A DNA stretch of 64,000 nt from Streptomyces qinglanensis (GCF_900111245.1 NZ_FOGO01000011.1:210597-274596); one strand, 5' to 3'; shown: positions 33,256 through 42,506, counted from the first letter of the stretch. Numbers and translations: made by a program. The notes: a model not told the origin generated them from the letters alone.

Positions 33256-33624
33256 TCAGCCCTCCGCGACGACGACAGCGGAGGCGACTCCCGCGTCGTG
33301 CGAGAGGGAGACGTGCCAGCCCCGCACCCCCAGCTCGGCGGCGCAGCGCGCGACCGTACCGCGGACCCGCAGATAGGGCCGCCCCGAGTCGGCGGTGCAC
33401 ACCTCGGCGTCGGTCCAGCGCAGTCCGCCGGGCGCGCCCAGCGCCTTGGCCAGTGCCTCCTTCGCCGCGAACCGGGCGGCCAGCGAGGCGGTGCCGCGCC
33501 GCTCGCCGCTGGGCAACCACAGCTCGCGGTCGACGAAGATCCGGTCCGCCATGCCGGGGGTCCGCGCCAGCGAGGCGGCGAAGCGGTCGATCTCCGCGAC
33601 GTCGATCCCCACTCCGATGATCAT
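33256..33624 (-). CDS. acpS: Holo-acyl-carrier-protein synthase
   Basis: The 122-residue AcpS-type 4'-phosphopantetheinyl transferase activates the acyl carrier protein with coenzyme A. It shows MIIGVGIDVAEIDRF with the Mg-binding aspartate, and ARFAAKEALAKALG with the metal/CoA glutamate, ending SLSHDAGVASAVVVAE. A 7-residue upstream extension lacks conserved residues and is left out. It is next to nnr, and coaA for CoA synthesis lies 0.6 kb away on the other strand. Confidence 0.96.
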   Translation of the reverse strand: MIIGVGIDVAEIDRFAASLARTPGMADRIFVDRELWLPSGERRGTASLAARFAAKEALAKALGAPGGLRWTDAEVCTADSGRPYLRVRGTVARCAAELGVRGWHVSLSHDAGVASAVVVAEG

Positions 33625-33792
33625 TGCTGTCCCACTTCCGCACACCCCGTCCCGGCCCTGCCGCCGTACCGCTCTGCCGACGTACCGCCCTGCCGCGGTC
33701 CTGCCGCGGTCCTGGCCGCGGCCGCGCCGCGGATCACCGACGGGGTGAGGGTACGCGCCGCGAGGGCGCGGAACGGGCTCTCCCCCGCCGGG

Positions 33793-34038
33793 TCACTCGC
33801 CGCGTGCCATGCGCTCTATCGCGTCCTCCATCAGTTCCAGGTACTCCGACTCCTCGCAGCGCGGCTTGCTGCCCATCACGTACAGCTCCAGCGAATCCGT
33901 CAGGTCCTCGGTCAGATCCTCGTCGGGGAGTCCGTCGGCCAGGTCGCTGTAGACATGCCCGGCGTGGCCGGTCAGCCCAGCGGCATCGGAGGTGCGGCGG
34001 AGGCGGGGGCGACGTATGCGGCTCAAGGGGTGCGACAT
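33793..34038 (-). CDS. Small hypothetical protein
   Basis: The 81-residue protein has a basic N-terminus (MSHPLSRIRRPRLRRTSD) and an acidic C-terminal half (DLADGLPDEDLTEDLTDSLELYVMGSKPRCEESEYLELMEDAIERM). No domain or membrane helix is recognised. TATGTT ends 6 nt before the ATG at 34038, the pattern of several neighbouring genes, which supports this start. It is divergent from coaA. Confidence 0.6.
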   Translation of the reverse strand: MSHPLSRIRRPRLRRTSDAAGLTGHAGHVYSDLADGLPDEDLTEDLTDSLELYVMGSKPRCEESEYLELMEDAIERMARGE

Positions 34039-34265
34039 GGGCGGAACATAGCCCCCATCGGCACACCCCGTACACCGTTTGTCCGCACACTGTCCGACCG
34101 ATCCGACCGGCAGCCGCCCACACAGCACACCGACCGCCCGCGACGGCGCGCCCACCGGACCGCTCGCAGACGGCGGACAAGACGGCGGACAGCGGCGGAC
34201 CGGGGTTACCGGAGGTCAGCAGCCCCGGCCGCCGGCACCCCGCAGCACCCGCGCAGAATGGCACC

Positions 34266-35252
34266 GTGCCCACGAAGCCCTACGTCGACCTCGGCCGCTC
34301 GGAGTGGAGCGCCCTGCACGAGCGCACCCCGCTCCCGCTGACCGCCACCGAGGTCGAGGCCCTGCGCGGCCTCGGCGACGTCATCGACCTGGACGAAGTG
34401 CGGGACATCTACCTGCCGCTGTCCCGGCTGATCAATCTGTACGTCGCGGCCACCCACGAGCTGCGCAGGTCCCTCAACGCCTTCCTCGACGACCCGCGCC
34501 GCCCCGAGCGGCCCGCTCCGCAGCGCGGCACCCCGTTCGTGATCGGCGTCGCGGGCAGTGTCGCGGTCGGCAAGTCCACCGTCTCCCGGCTGCTGCAGGC
34601 GCTGCTCTCCCGCCCCCGGCCGCCGGGCGAGGAGTCCCCGCTGCCGACGCACCCCCGCGTCGAGCGGGTCACCACGGACGGCTTCCTGCTGCCCACCGCC
34701 GAACTGGAGCGGCGCGGACTGATGTCCCGCAAGGGCTTCCCCGAGTCCTACGACCGGCGCGCCCTCACCCGCTTCGTCGCCGACGTCAAGGCGGGAAAAC
34801 CGGAGGCGACAGCCCCGGTCTACTCGCACCTGCACTACGACATCGTCCCCGGGGAGCGGCTGACCGTGCGGCGGCCCGACATCCTCATCGTCGAGGGCCT
34901 CAACGTCCTCCAGCCGGCCCTGCCCGGCAAGGACGGCCGCACCCGGCTGGCCGTCGCGGACCACTTCGACTTCTCCGTCTACGTGGACGCGCGCACCTCC
35001 GACATCGAGCGCTGGTACCTGGAGCGGTTCCGGGCGCTGCGCGCGACCGCGTTCCAGGACCCGCGTTCCCACTTCCACCGGTTCACGGCCGTCTCCGAGG
35101 AGGAGGCCCTCGACTACGCGCGCACCACCTGGCGCACCGTCAACGAACACAATCTGCGGCAGAACATAGCGCCCACCCGCGGCCGGGCCACCCTCCAGCT
35201 CCACAAGGCGGCCGACCACACGGTGCAGCGCCTGTCCCTGCGCAAGCTGTGA
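34266..35252 (+). CDS. coaA: Type I pantothenate kinase
   Basis: The 328-residue kinase phosphorylates pantothenate, the first step of CoA synthesis. P-loop GVAGSVAVGKST (about residues 95-106), TTDGFLLP, LMSRKGFPESYD, YSHLHYDIVP, ILIVEGLNVLQ and WRTVNEHNLRQNIAPTRGRA are all as in CoaA. CAGAAT ends 6 nt before the GTG and no ribosome site is present, pointing to leaderless translation. It is convergent with glmM. Confidence 0.97.
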   Translation: MPTKPYVDLGRSEWSALHERTPLPLTATEVEALRGLGDVIDLDEVRDIYLPLSRLINLYVAATHELRRSLNAFLDDPRRPERPAPQRGTPFVIGVAGSVAVGKSTVSRLLQALLSRPRPPGEESPLPTHPRVERVTTDGFLLPTAELERRGLMSRKGFPESYDRRALTRFVADVKAGKPEATAPVYSHLHYDIVPGERLTVRRPDILIVEGLNVLQPALPGKDGRTRLAVADHFDFSVYVDARTSDIERWYLERFRALRATAFQDPRSHFHRFTAVSEEEALDYARTTWRTVNEHNLRQNIAPTRGRATLQLHKAADHTVQRLSLRKL

Positions 35253-35345
35253 CCGCGGCGGTGCAGGCGCGGAGTCAGGCAGGGCAGGATCCGGGGCAGG
35301 CGTCGAGCCGGGGCAACCGGTGACCGTGGCAACCGGTGAGAACAG

Positions 35346-35378
35346 GGCGGGGCGGGACGCGTCGCCCTCCGCCCCGCC
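35346..35378. terminator. Bidirectional terminator between coaA and glmM
   Basis: GGCGGGGCGG (35346-35355) and CCGCCCCGCC (35369-35378) form a 10-bp stem between convergent genes. Confidence 0.7.
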
Positions 35379-35401
35379 CCCCGGTCACCGTGGGTGCCCG
35401 G

Positions 35402-36775
35402 TCAGCCCAGCGCGCGCTTGACCACGTCCGCGAGCCGTCCGGCGACCGCACGCGCGTGCTCGATGTCCGCGGCCTCCACCATCACCCGCACCAGCGGCTC
35501 GGTCCCGGAGGGCCGCAGCAGCACCCGGCCGGTCTCCCCCAGCTCCCGCTCCGCCTCCGCGACGGCGGAGAGCAGCTCGGGCGCTGTCGCCACCCGCGCC
35601 TTGTCCACGTCCGGTACGTTCACCAGCACCTGCGGCAGCCGCTCCATCACCCCGGCCAGCTCCGCCAGCGGCCTGCCGGTGGCGGCGACGCGCGCGGCCA
35701 GCATCAGACCGGTCAGCGTGCCGTCCCCGGTGGTGGCGTGGTCGAGCACGATCACATGCCCGGACTGCTCGCCGCCGAGCGAGTACCCGCCGCGCTTCAT
35801 CTCCTCCAGCACATAGCGGTCGCCGACCGCCGTCTGCAGCAGGTCGACGCCCGCCCGCTCCATGGCGAGCTTGAAGCCGAGATTGGACATCACCGTCGCG
35901 ACGACGGTGTCCTTGCGGAGCTGCCCGGCCTCCTTCATGGCGAGCGCGAGGACGGCGAGGATCTGGTCGCCGTCCACCTCGTGCCCGGCCCCGTCCACAG
36001 CCAGGCACCGGTCGGCGTCGCCGTCGTGCGCCACGCCGAAGTCCGCGCCGTGCCGTACGACGGCCTCGCGCAGCCCGTCGATGTGCGTGGAGCCGCAGTC
36101 GTCGTTGATGTTCAGGCCGTCGGGGTCCGTGCCGAGGGTGACCACGTCGGCCCCGGCCCGCGCGAACGCCTCCGGTGAGACCCGCGCCGCGGCGCCGTGC
36201 GCCCCGTCGATGACGACCTTCAGCCCGTCGAGCCGGTTCGGCAGCACCCCGACCAGGTGGGCGACGTAGTTGTCGAAGCCCTCGTCGTAGTCCTTGACCC
36301 GGCCCACTCCGGCCCCGGTGGGCCGTGCCCACGGCTGGCCGGCCGCGTGCTCGCGGTGCAGGGCCTCGATCCGGTCCTCCAGCTCGTCGGCCAGCTTGTG
36401 GCCGCCGCGGGCGAAGAACTTGATGCCGTTGTCGGGCATCGGGTTGTGGCTGGCCGACAGCATCACGCCCAGGTCGGCACCGAGGGAGCCGGTCAGATAG
36501 GCCACGGCGGGCGTCGGCAGCACGCCGACCCGCAGCACGTCGACCCCCGCGCTGGCCAGCCCCGCCACGACGGCGGCCTCCAGGAACTCGCCCGAGGCCC
36601 GCGGGTCCCGGCCCACGACGGCGACCGGCCGGGAGCCCTCCCGCTCCGCCTCGGCGCCGCTCTGCGCCTCGGTGAGCACATGGGCCGCCGCGACGGACAG
36701 CCCGAGCGCCAGTTCGGCCGTCAGCCCCTCATTGGCGACGCCGCGTACGCCGTCGGTTCCGAAGAGTCGTGCCAC
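35402..36775 (-). CDS. glmM: Phosphoglucosamine mutase
   Basis: The 457-residue enzyme converts glucosamine 6-phosphate to glucosamine 1-phosphate for UDP-GlcNAc and peptidoglycan. It begins VARLFGTDGVRGVAN. The phospho-serine is Ser109 in MLSASHNPMPDNGIKFF, the metal loop is DGDADR, the sugar loop GGEQSGH, and the phosphate site RPSGTEPLVRVMVE. GGAGGA lies upstream of the GTG at 36775; the frame extends further but without conserved residues. It is downstream of rplM-rpsI behind a strong terminator. Confidence 0.97.
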   Translation of the reverse strand: MARLFGTDGVRGVANEGLTAELALGLSVAAAHVLTEAQSGAEAEREGSRPVAVVGRDPRASGEFLEAAVVAGLASAGVDVLRVGVLPTPAVAYLTGSLGADLGVMLSASHNPMPDNGIKFFARGGHKLADELEDRIEALHREHAAGQPWARPTGAGVGRVKDYDEGFDNYVAHLVGVLPNRLDGLKVVIDGAHGAAARVSPEAFARAGADVVTLGTDPDGLNINDDCGSTHIDGLREAVVRHGADFGVAHDGDADRCLAVDGAGHEVDGDQILAVLALAMKEAGQLRKDTVVATVMSNLGFKLAMERAGVDLLQTAVGDRYVLEEMKRGGYSLGGEQSGHVIVLDHATTGDGTLTGLMLAARVAATGRPLAELAGVMERLPQVLVNVPDVDKARVATAPELLSAVAEAERELGETGRVLLRPSGTEPLVRVMVEAADIEHARAVAGRLADVVKRALG

Positions 36776-36969
36776 AGTCGTTCCTCCGAGTTCTGGGGGC
36801 GTTGTGCGGGATGGTGCGGATCGTTCACCGGGCGGATCCCGGAAGGCCCGGCACACCAGGTATACGCCCCGTTGTCGGCGTGGCCGGCGTGGCCGCGCGG
36901 GCGCCGCCGTTCGCGGCGCCGGATGTCGTGCCGGGGCCGGGCCGGCGACCGGTCCGGGCCCGAACGACC

Positions 36970-37010
36970 GATGCCCCGTCGGCACCGAAGAGAGGTGCCG
37001 ACGGGGCATC
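36970..37010 (-). terminator. Strong terminator after rplM-rpsI
   Basis: A perfect 17-bp stem (36970-36986 with 36994-37010; begins GATGCCCCGTCGGCACC) and 7-nt loop directly follows rpsI. Confidence 0.9.
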
Positions 37011-37038
37011 CGGAAAGCTCGCAGCAGCGAGCGCCGGG

Positions 37039-37542
37039 TCAGCGCTTGCTGTACTGCGTGCCCTTGCGGGCCTTCTTGAGACCGGCCTTCTTGCGCTCGA
37101 CCGCACGGTCGTCACGCGTGAGGAAGCCGGCCTTCTTCAGCGGGCCGCGGTTGTTGTCCACGTCCGCCTCGTTCAGCGCACGGGCCACACCCAGGCGCAG
37201 CGCACCGGCCTGGCCGGAGATGCCGCCGCCGGAGATGCGGGCGACCACGTCGTAGCGGTCGTCCAGCTCCAGCACCTTGAAGGGCTCGTTGACTTCCTGC
37301 TGGTGCACCTTGTTGGGGAAGTAGCCCTCAAGGGTGCGACCGTTGATCTTCCACCGGCCGGAGCCCGGGATGATCCGGACGCGGGCGATGGCGTTCTTGC
37401 GGCGACCGGTGCCGGCGGCCGGCTGCGGGTCGCCGAAGCGCGAGGCGAGGGACTCGGAGGTGTACTCCTCCGGGGCCTCGGGGGTCTCGGTCGTGTACTC
37501 CTCGACGCCCTCGACGGGGGTCTCGGCGGTGGTCTCGGCCAC
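37039..37542 (-). CDS. rpsI: 30S ribosomal protein uS9
   Basis: The 167-residue uS9 has core GTGRRKNAIARVRIIPGSGRWKINGRTLEGYFPN, GQAGALRLGVARAL and the basic tail KKAGLKKARKGTQYSKR that reaches the P-site tRNA. The first 45 residues are an acidic Thr/Glu/Pro extension, as in other actinobacteria. It follows rplM by 42 nt in the usual two-gene operon. Confidence 0.98.
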   Translation of the reverse strand: MAETTAETPVEGVEEYTTETPEAPEEYTSESLASRFGDPQPAAGTGRRKNAIARVRIIPGSGRWKINGRTLEGYFPNKVHQQEVNEPFKVLELDDRYDVVARISGGGISGQAGALRLGVARALNEADVDNNRGPLKKAGFLTRDDRAVERKKAGLKKARKGTQYSKR

Positions 37543-37584
37543 GATTCTCCTCAGCTTCTCTTCAGTCTTAGGGGGTGGCCGGAC

Positions 37585-38028
37585 TTACTGCGCGACCTGG
37601 CTGATCTCGAACGGCACGGGCTGCTGGGCACCGTGGGGGTGCTGGTCGCCCGCGTAGACCTTCAGCTTCGAGAGCATCTGACGGCCCAGGGAGTTCTTGG
37701 GGAGCATGCCCTTGACGGCCTTCTCCACCGCCTTCTCCGGAGTCTTCTCCAGCAGCTCGTCGTAGCGGACGGAGCGCAGACCACCCGGGTACCCGGAGTG
37801 GCGGTAGGCCATCTTCTGGGTGCGCTTGTTGCCGGAGAGGTGCACCTTGTCGGCGTTGATGATGACGACGAAGTCGCCGGTGTCGACGTGGGGCGCGTAC
37901 ACGGGCTTGTGCTTACCCCGCAGGAGAGTGGCGGCCTGGGAGGCCAGCCGGCCGAGGACGACGTCCTGGGCGTCGATGACGTGCCACTGGCGCTGAATGT
38001 CGCCAGGCTTGGGGCTGTACGTACGCAC
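37585..38028 (-). CDS. rplM: 50S ribosomal protein uL13
   Basis: The 147-residue uL13 starts VRTYSPKPGDIQRQWHVIDAQDVVLGRLAS and contains GNKRTQKMAYRHSGYPGGLR and VKGMLPKNSLGRQMLSKLKVYAG. The GTG at 38028 gives the standard family length; the longer frame is leader sequence. It is first gene of rplM-rpsI, behind a long untranslated region. Confidence 0.98.
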   Translation of the reverse strand: MRTYSPKPGDIQRQWHVIDAQDVVLGRLASQAATLLRGKHKPVYAPHVDTGDFVVIINADKVHLSGNKRTQKMAYRHSGYPGGLRSVRYDELLEKTPEKAVEKAVKGMLPKNSLGRQMLSKLKVYAGDQHPHGAQQPVPFEISQVAQ

Positions 38029-38373
38029 GGTCGTAGCCTTCGCTTCTTCAGTGATTGGGTCCTGACAGGGCCAACCAGGCAGATCACGACAGGCAAGATC
38101 GCATGCGGTGACGCATCCGCATGCTGATCGCTGGTCATCGACCGGTAGGCCGGTGTATAGACCCCCCACGTGAGAACAGGCAAGCCAATACACACAACGA
38201 ACCAGCAGGATACCGACCCTCCCCCGCAAGGGTCAAAACAGCCCCCGGACGGCCTCCCGCCCAGTCCCCGGAGCGGGACCCGCGCCGGACCCACCGGCCG
38301 ACCAGGCGCCGCCCCGGCCGCGCCCCCGCCGCCGCACCGTACGGCCTCCGGGCGACGGCACCGCCCCACGGCC
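38029..38373 (-). promoter_or_regulatory. rplM upstream region with a palindrome
   Basis: This 345-bp spacer lies between rplM and the ABC-F gene, both on the minus strand. A perfect inverted repeat GCATGCGG-N8-CCGCATGC (38101-38124) lies 73 nt before rplM and is flanked by further GATC/GATC pairing. A small ACCGG/CCGGT stem sits at about 38140-38154. It should hold the rplM promoter and possibly a structured leader; no gene is seen. The 38220-38373 part is very GC-rich and featureless. Confidence 0.55.
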
Positions 38374-40047
38374 TCACCGCTTCCGCGCCACCCGGCCCTC
38401 GTCCCACACCGGCTCCGCGGACTCCCGGACCCGGCCGTCGGCGCCGAAGACGAGACAGCGGTCGAAGGAGCGGGAGAACCAGCGGTCGTGCGTCACCGCC
38501 ACCACCGTCCCCTCGAACGCCTCCAGCCCTTCCTGCAACGCCTCCGCCGACTCCAGGTCCAGGTTGTCCGTCGGCTCGTCCAGCAGCAGGGCCGTGGCCC
38601 CGGCCAGCTCCAGCAGCAGGATCTGGAAGCGCGCCTGCTGCCCGCCGGAGAGCCGCTCGAAGGGGAGCTGGGCCTGCCGCGTCAGCTCGTACCGGCGCAG
38701 CACCGACATCGCGGCGCCGCGGTCCCGGGCATGCTCCATCCACAGGATGTCCAGCAGAGTGCGGCCCTCCAGTTCGCATGAGGAGGTGCCGGCGCGCAGC
38801 GCCGCCGATGAGGGGCGGTGGCCGGGCGACGGGAGGGCATGGGTCTGCGCGAAGTGGCCCGGCACCACGCGGGCACCCAGCTTCCAGGCACCCGTGTGCG
38901 CCACGTCCCCACCGGCCAGCAACCGCAGGAAGTGCGACTTGCCCGACCCGTTGGAGCCCAGCACCGCTACCCGCTCCCCGTAGAAGACCTCCAGGTCGAA
39001 GGGGCGCATCAGGCCGGTCAGCTCCAGGCCGACGCAGGTGATCGCCCGCACCCCGGTGCGGCCGCCCCGCAGCCGCATCCGGATGTCCTGCTCGCGCGGC
39101 GGCTCCAGCGGCGGGCCCGCCTCCTCGAACTTCTGCAGCCTGGTACGGGCTGCCTGCAGCCGCGAGGCCATGTCGGAGTTGAACGCGGCCTTCTGCTTGT
39201 ACATGACCACCAGCCGCTTGAGCTTCTGGTGCTCCTCGTCCCAGCGCCGCCGCAGCTCCTCGAACCGCGCGAACCGCTCCCGGCGCGCCGCGTGGTACGT
39301 CTCGAAGCCGCCTCCGTGCACCCACACGTCGCTGCCCGCGGCCCCCGGCTCCACGCTGACGATGCGGTCGGCGGCGCGGGCCAGCAGCTCGCGGTCGTGG
39401 GAGATGAACAGCACCGTCTTGGCCGTCTCGCAGAGCCGGTCCTCCAGCCACCGCTTGCCGGGGACGTCCAGGTAGTTGTCCGGCTCGTCCAGCAGCAGCA
39501 CCTCGTCCGTGCCGCGCAGCAGCGACTCCAGGACGAGCCGCTTCTGCTCGCCGCCGGAGAGGGTGCGCACCTGCCGCCACTGCGCCCTCTCGTAGGGGGC
39601 GCCCAGCGCGGCGACCGTGCACACGTCCCACAGCGTCTCCGCCTCGTACCCGCGCGCCTCCGCCCAGTCGGCGAGCGCCTGCGCGTACTGCATCTGCGCC
39701 GCCTCGTCGTCGACGGTCATCACCGCGTACTCCGCGTCGTCCAGCGCCCGCGCCGCCGCCTTGATCCGCGGATGCGCCACCGAGACCAGCAGGTCCCGGA
39801 CCGTGCTCTCGTCCCGGACGCTGCCCACGAACTGCGGCATCACCCCCAGCCCGCCGCTGACGGTCACCGTCCCGCCGTCCGGGGTGATCTCTCCGGCGAT
39901 CAGCCGCAGCAGCGTCGTCTTGCCCGCACCGTTCGCCCCCACCAGCGCCACCGAGGAGCCCTCGCCCACGCGCAGCGACGCATCGTCGAAGAGCGCTCTC
40001 CCGTCGGGCAGCAGGAAATCCAGGTGCGCGACTTCGACATGTCCCAT
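38374..40047 (-). CDS. ABC-F family ATPase
   Basis: The 557-residue protein has two ATP-binding cassettes and no membrane domain. The first has Walker A GANGAGKTT, signature LSGGEQKRL and Walker B LLLDEPDNYLD; the second has GSNGSGKS, LSGGQQARFQ and LLLDEPTDNLD. The interdomain linker (about residues 235-330) is helical and charged (RRRWDEEHQKLKRLVVMYKQKAAFN). ABC-F proteins bind the ribosomal E site and either aid translation or protect against ribosome-targeting antibiotics; which applies here cannot be told. GACAAT lies 7 nt before the ATG at 40047. Confidence 0.93.
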   Translation of the reverse strand: MGHVEVAHLDFLLPDGRALFDDASLRVGEGSSVALVGANGAGKTTLLRLIAGEITPDGGTVTVSGGLGVMPQFVGSVRDESTVRDLLVSVAHPRIKAAARALDDAEYAVMTVDDEAAQMQYAQALADWAEARGYEAETLWDVCTVAALGAPYERAQWRQVRTLSGGEQKRLVLESLLRGTDEVLLLDEPDNYLDVPGKRWLEDRLCETAKTVLFISHDRELLARAADRIVSVEPGAAGSDVWVHGGGFETYHAARRERFARFEELRRRWDEEHQKLKRLVVMYKQKAAFNSDMASRLQAARTRLQKFEEAGPPLEPPREQDIRMRLRGGRTGVRAITCVGLELTGLMRPFDLEVFYGERVAVLGSNGSGKSHFLRLLAGGDVAHTGAWKLGARVVPGHFAQTHALPSPGHRPSSAALRAGTSSCELEGRTLLDILWMEHARDRGAAMSVLRRYELTRQAQLPFERLSGGQQARFQILLLELAGATALLLDEPTDNLDLESAEALQEGLEAFEGTVVAVTHDRWFSRSFDRCLVFGADGRVRESAEPVWDEGRVARKR

Positions 40048-40113
40048 GAACCCGATTGTCACGGTCCGACGACGCCCGATCCAAGCGAATATCACGCGCA
40101 ATAGGATGCGGTC

Positions 40114-41034
40114 ATGAGCTTTGGGCAGGGGGGACCTCCGTGGGGTTCCCAAGGCGGACCCGACGGGCACTGGGGCGGCGGCCCCGGCGATCAGAACTCC
40201 GGGCACCTCGGCGGATCGGCCCCCGACTGGGCGGCACTCGCGGAGCAGGCCGAGCGCAGCCGCACCCGGCGGCGGCGCTGGCTGATGGCGGGCGGCGGAG
40301 CCCTGGCCACCGCTGCCGTGGCGGGCATCGTCGCGGTGGCCGTCGTCAACGAGAACGGCTCGCAGGCCGCCGACAAGCCCTCGGACAGTCTGCCGCCCTC
40401 CTCCAGCGTCCCGCCGGACGACAAGGACCCGCAGCCGACGTTCAAGGACGAGCCGCCGCCCCCGGCACCGCCGCGGGACTTCATCTCGGACGCCTCCCGG
40501 GACAAGGCCCCGCTGAGCGCCAAGACGCTCTACCCCACCCGCCGCGTCACCATCAACGACCATCCCTACAAGCTGACCAAGACCGACTCCAGCAAGAACT
40601 GCGCGGCGGCCGCGCACGCGGGGCTGGGCCCGGTGCTGACCCGCAACAACTGCACCGCCCTCTTCCGCGCCACCTACACCCACGACGGCATCGCCGTCAC
40701 CGTGGGGATCGCCGTCTTCAAGGACGCCGCCACCGCCGAGAAGGTCAAGAAGCAGTACCAGCCCAACCTGGTCGCCCTCCCCGGCGGCGGCGTCCCCGAC
40801 TTCTGCCGTACGGTCACCTGCCGCACCACGGCCAACTCGCTGGGCCGGTACGCGTACTTCACCATCGCCGGCCGCACCGACGGCCAAGCCTCCGGAGCGG
40901 ACGACAAGAAGGCCCAGCAGGCCGCCCTCGACGGCTCCAACTACGCCTACGCGCGAGTCCTCAAACGCGGCAAGGACCAGTCGGCCGCCGCGGCGAAGTC
41001 CCCGGAGCCGGAGAAGTCCCCCGGATCGGACTAG
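40114..41034 (+). CDS. Membrane-anchored hypothetical protein
   Basis: The 306-residue protein has a Gly/Pro-rich cytoplasmic start, a basic RTRRRRW stretch, one membrane helix (WLMAGGGALATAAVAGIVAVAVV, about 52-75), a Pro-rich linker and an extracytoplasmic domain. That domain has two probable disulfide pairs (Cys of NCAAAAH with NNC, and FCRTVTC). It resembles proteins common in Streptomyces that have no assigned role. TAGGAT ends 6 nt before the ATG, so the mRNA is probably leaderless. It is divergent from the ABC-F gene. Confidence 0.8.
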   Translation: MSFGQGGPPWGSQGGPDGHWGGGPGDQNSGHLGGSAPDWAALAEQAERSRTRRRRWLMAGGGALATAAVAGIVAVAVVNENGSQAADKPSDSLPPSSSVPPDDKDPQPTFKDEPPPPAPPRDFISDASRDKAPLSAKTLYPTRRVTINDHPYKLTKTDSSKNCAAAAHAGLGPVLTRNNCTALFRATYTHDGIAVTVGIAVFKDAATAEKVKKQYQPNLVALPGGGVPDFCRTVTCRTTANSLGRYAYFTIAGRTDGQASGADDKKAQQAALDGSNYAYARVLKRGKDQSAAAAKSPEPEKSPGSD

Positions 41035-41058
41035 TCACCGGAGCCCCCCGCCGCACCG

Positions 41059-41919
41059 TCAGCAGCAGCCCGCGGCGGCGCCGCGGCCCGGCAGCGGGGG
41101 GAGGGTGCGCTTGTTGCGGGAGGCCAGATTGCGGGCCGCCAGCTCCGAGTCCGCCGGGTAGCCGACCTCCTCCAGAGTGAGCCCGTGCGGGCGCACCACA
41201 TGAACGGCGGAGTCCCGCACGCCCGCGGCCAGCACCTGCGCGGGCCACTCGGGGGGACGGTGGCCGTCGCCCACGAAGAGCATGGCGCCCACCAGGGCGC
41301 GCACCATGTTGTGGCAGAACGCGTCGGCCCGCACGGTCGCCTCCAGCACCCCGTCCGGGCGGCGGACCCACGCCAGTTCCTGAAGCGTGCGGATGGTCGT
41401 CGCGCCCTCGCGCTTCTTGCAGTACGCCGCGAAGTCGTGCTCCCCCAGCAGCCCGCGGGCCGCCTCGTTCATGGCGTCCAGGTCCAGCGGCCAGTTGTGC
41501 CAGAGCACATGGCCGCGCAGCAGCGGATCGGCGCCCCCGGGATGGTCGGTGACCCGGTAGGCGTAGCGCCGCCAGACGGCCGAGAACCGGGCGTCGAAGT
41601 GCGGCGGCGCCTCGCCGACGCCGCGGACCCGGACGTCCATCGGGAGCCGGCCCGCCAGCCGGCGCAGCAACTGCGTGCCGTGCTCGGCCCACACCTCGGC
41701 GGGCAGGTCGACGTGCGCGACCTGCCCTCTGGCGTGCACGCCCGCGTCGGTGCGCCCGGCGACGGTCAGCTCCGGGGTCTCGTCCCGCCGCAGGACGACC
41801 CGCAGCGCGTCCTCGATCTCGCCCTGGACCGTGCGCCGGCCGTGCTGCCGGGCCCATCCGGAGAACTCACGTCCGTCGTAGGACACATCCAGCCGCACTC
41901 GCACCAGGTCGTTCGTCAC
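41059..41919 (-). CDS. truA: tRNA pseudouridine synthase A
   Basis: The 286-residue TruA makes pseudouridine at positions 38-40 of the tRNA anticodon arm. It shows DVSYDGREFSGWARQ, the catalytic Asp58 in GRTDAGVHARGQVAHVD, SAVWRRYAYRV and FCHNMVRALVGAML. It ends in an unusual Gly-Cys-Cys. The GTG at 41919 is 6 nt after GAGGAT. It is behind the rplQ terminator but follows the alpha operon as in many bacteria. Confidence 0.97.
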   Translation of the reverse strand: MTNDLVRVRLDVSYDGREFSGWARQHGRRTVQGEIEDALRVVLRRDETPELTVAGRTDAGVHARGQVAHVDLPAEVWAEHGTQLLRRLAGRLPMDVRVRGVGEAPPHFDARFSAVWRRYAYRVTDHPGGADPLLRGHVLWHNWPLDLDAMNEAARGLLGEHDFAAYCKKREGATTIRTLQELAWVRRPDGVLEATVRADAFCHNMVRALVGAMLFVGDGHRPPEWPAQVLAAGVRDSAVHVVRPHGLTLEEVGYPADSELAARNLASRNKRTLPPLPGRGAAAGCC

Positions 41920-41954
41920 GGCCCGATCCTCTCATCCGGCCCGGGCCGGATACG

Positions 41955-41996
41955 ACGAGTGGGCCCGCCCCCCGGCAGGGGAACGGGCCCACTCGT
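41955..41996 (-). terminator. Terminator after rplQ
   Basis: ACGAGTGGGCCCG (41955-41967) pairs perfectly with CGGGCCCACTCGT (41984-41996), a 13-bp stem that closes the alpha operon before truA. Confidence 0.88.
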
Positions 41997-42014
41997 ACGT
42001 CAGCCGTGCGGTGC

Positions 42015-42506
42015 TCAGGCGTCCTTGGACTCGCCCTCGGCGTCGGCCGACTCCTTCTTCATGTCGGCGACGGCCTCGTCACCGGCGGCGTCCTTGGCGG
42101 AGCGCTTGGTCGCGGCCTCGGCCTCGCCCACCGCGGCCTGCTGCACGGTCAGCGGCTCCACCAGCTCGATGACCGCCATCGGGGCGTTGTCGCCGCGACG
42201 GGGGCCGATCTTGGTGATGCGGGTGTAGCCACCGGGACGGTTCTCGTACCGGGGACCGATCTCGGTGAAGAGCGTGTGGACGACGCTCTTGTCCAGGACG
42301 GTGCGCATGACCTGGCGACGGTTGTGCAGGTCGCCCTTCTTGGCCTTGGTGATCAGGCGCTCGGCGACCGGACGCAGGCGGCGGGCCTTCGCCTCGGTCG
42401 TCGTGATGCGGCCGTGCTCGAACAGCGCGGTCGCCAGGTTGCCCAGCATCGCCTTCTGGTGCGCGGCGCTGCCGCCCAGACGGGGACCCTTGGAGGGCTT
42501 CGGCAT
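42015..42506 (-). CDS. rplQ: 50S ribosomal protein bL17
   Basis: The 163-residue bL17 starts MPKPSKGPRLGGSAAHQKAMLGNLATALFEHGRI and contains NRRQVMRTVLDKSVVHTLF and GGYTRITKIGPRRGDNAPMAVIELV. The last 40 residues form an Ala/Glu/Asp-rich extension typical of actinobacteria. It is last gene of the alpha operon, 123 nt after rpoA. Confidence 0.98.
   Translation of the reverse strand: MPKPSKGPRLGGSAAHQKAMLGNLATALFEHGRITTTEAKARRLRPVAERLITKAKKGDLHNRRQVMRTVLDKSVVHTLFTEIGPRYENRPGGYTRITKIGPRRGDNAPMAVIELVEPLTVQQAAVGEAEAATKRSAKDAAGDEAVADMKKESADAEGESKDA

Noticed and set aside
38121..39041. A 306-residue + strand frame opposite the ABC-F gene
   Set aside because: Pro/Arg-rich shadow of the ABC-F coding region.
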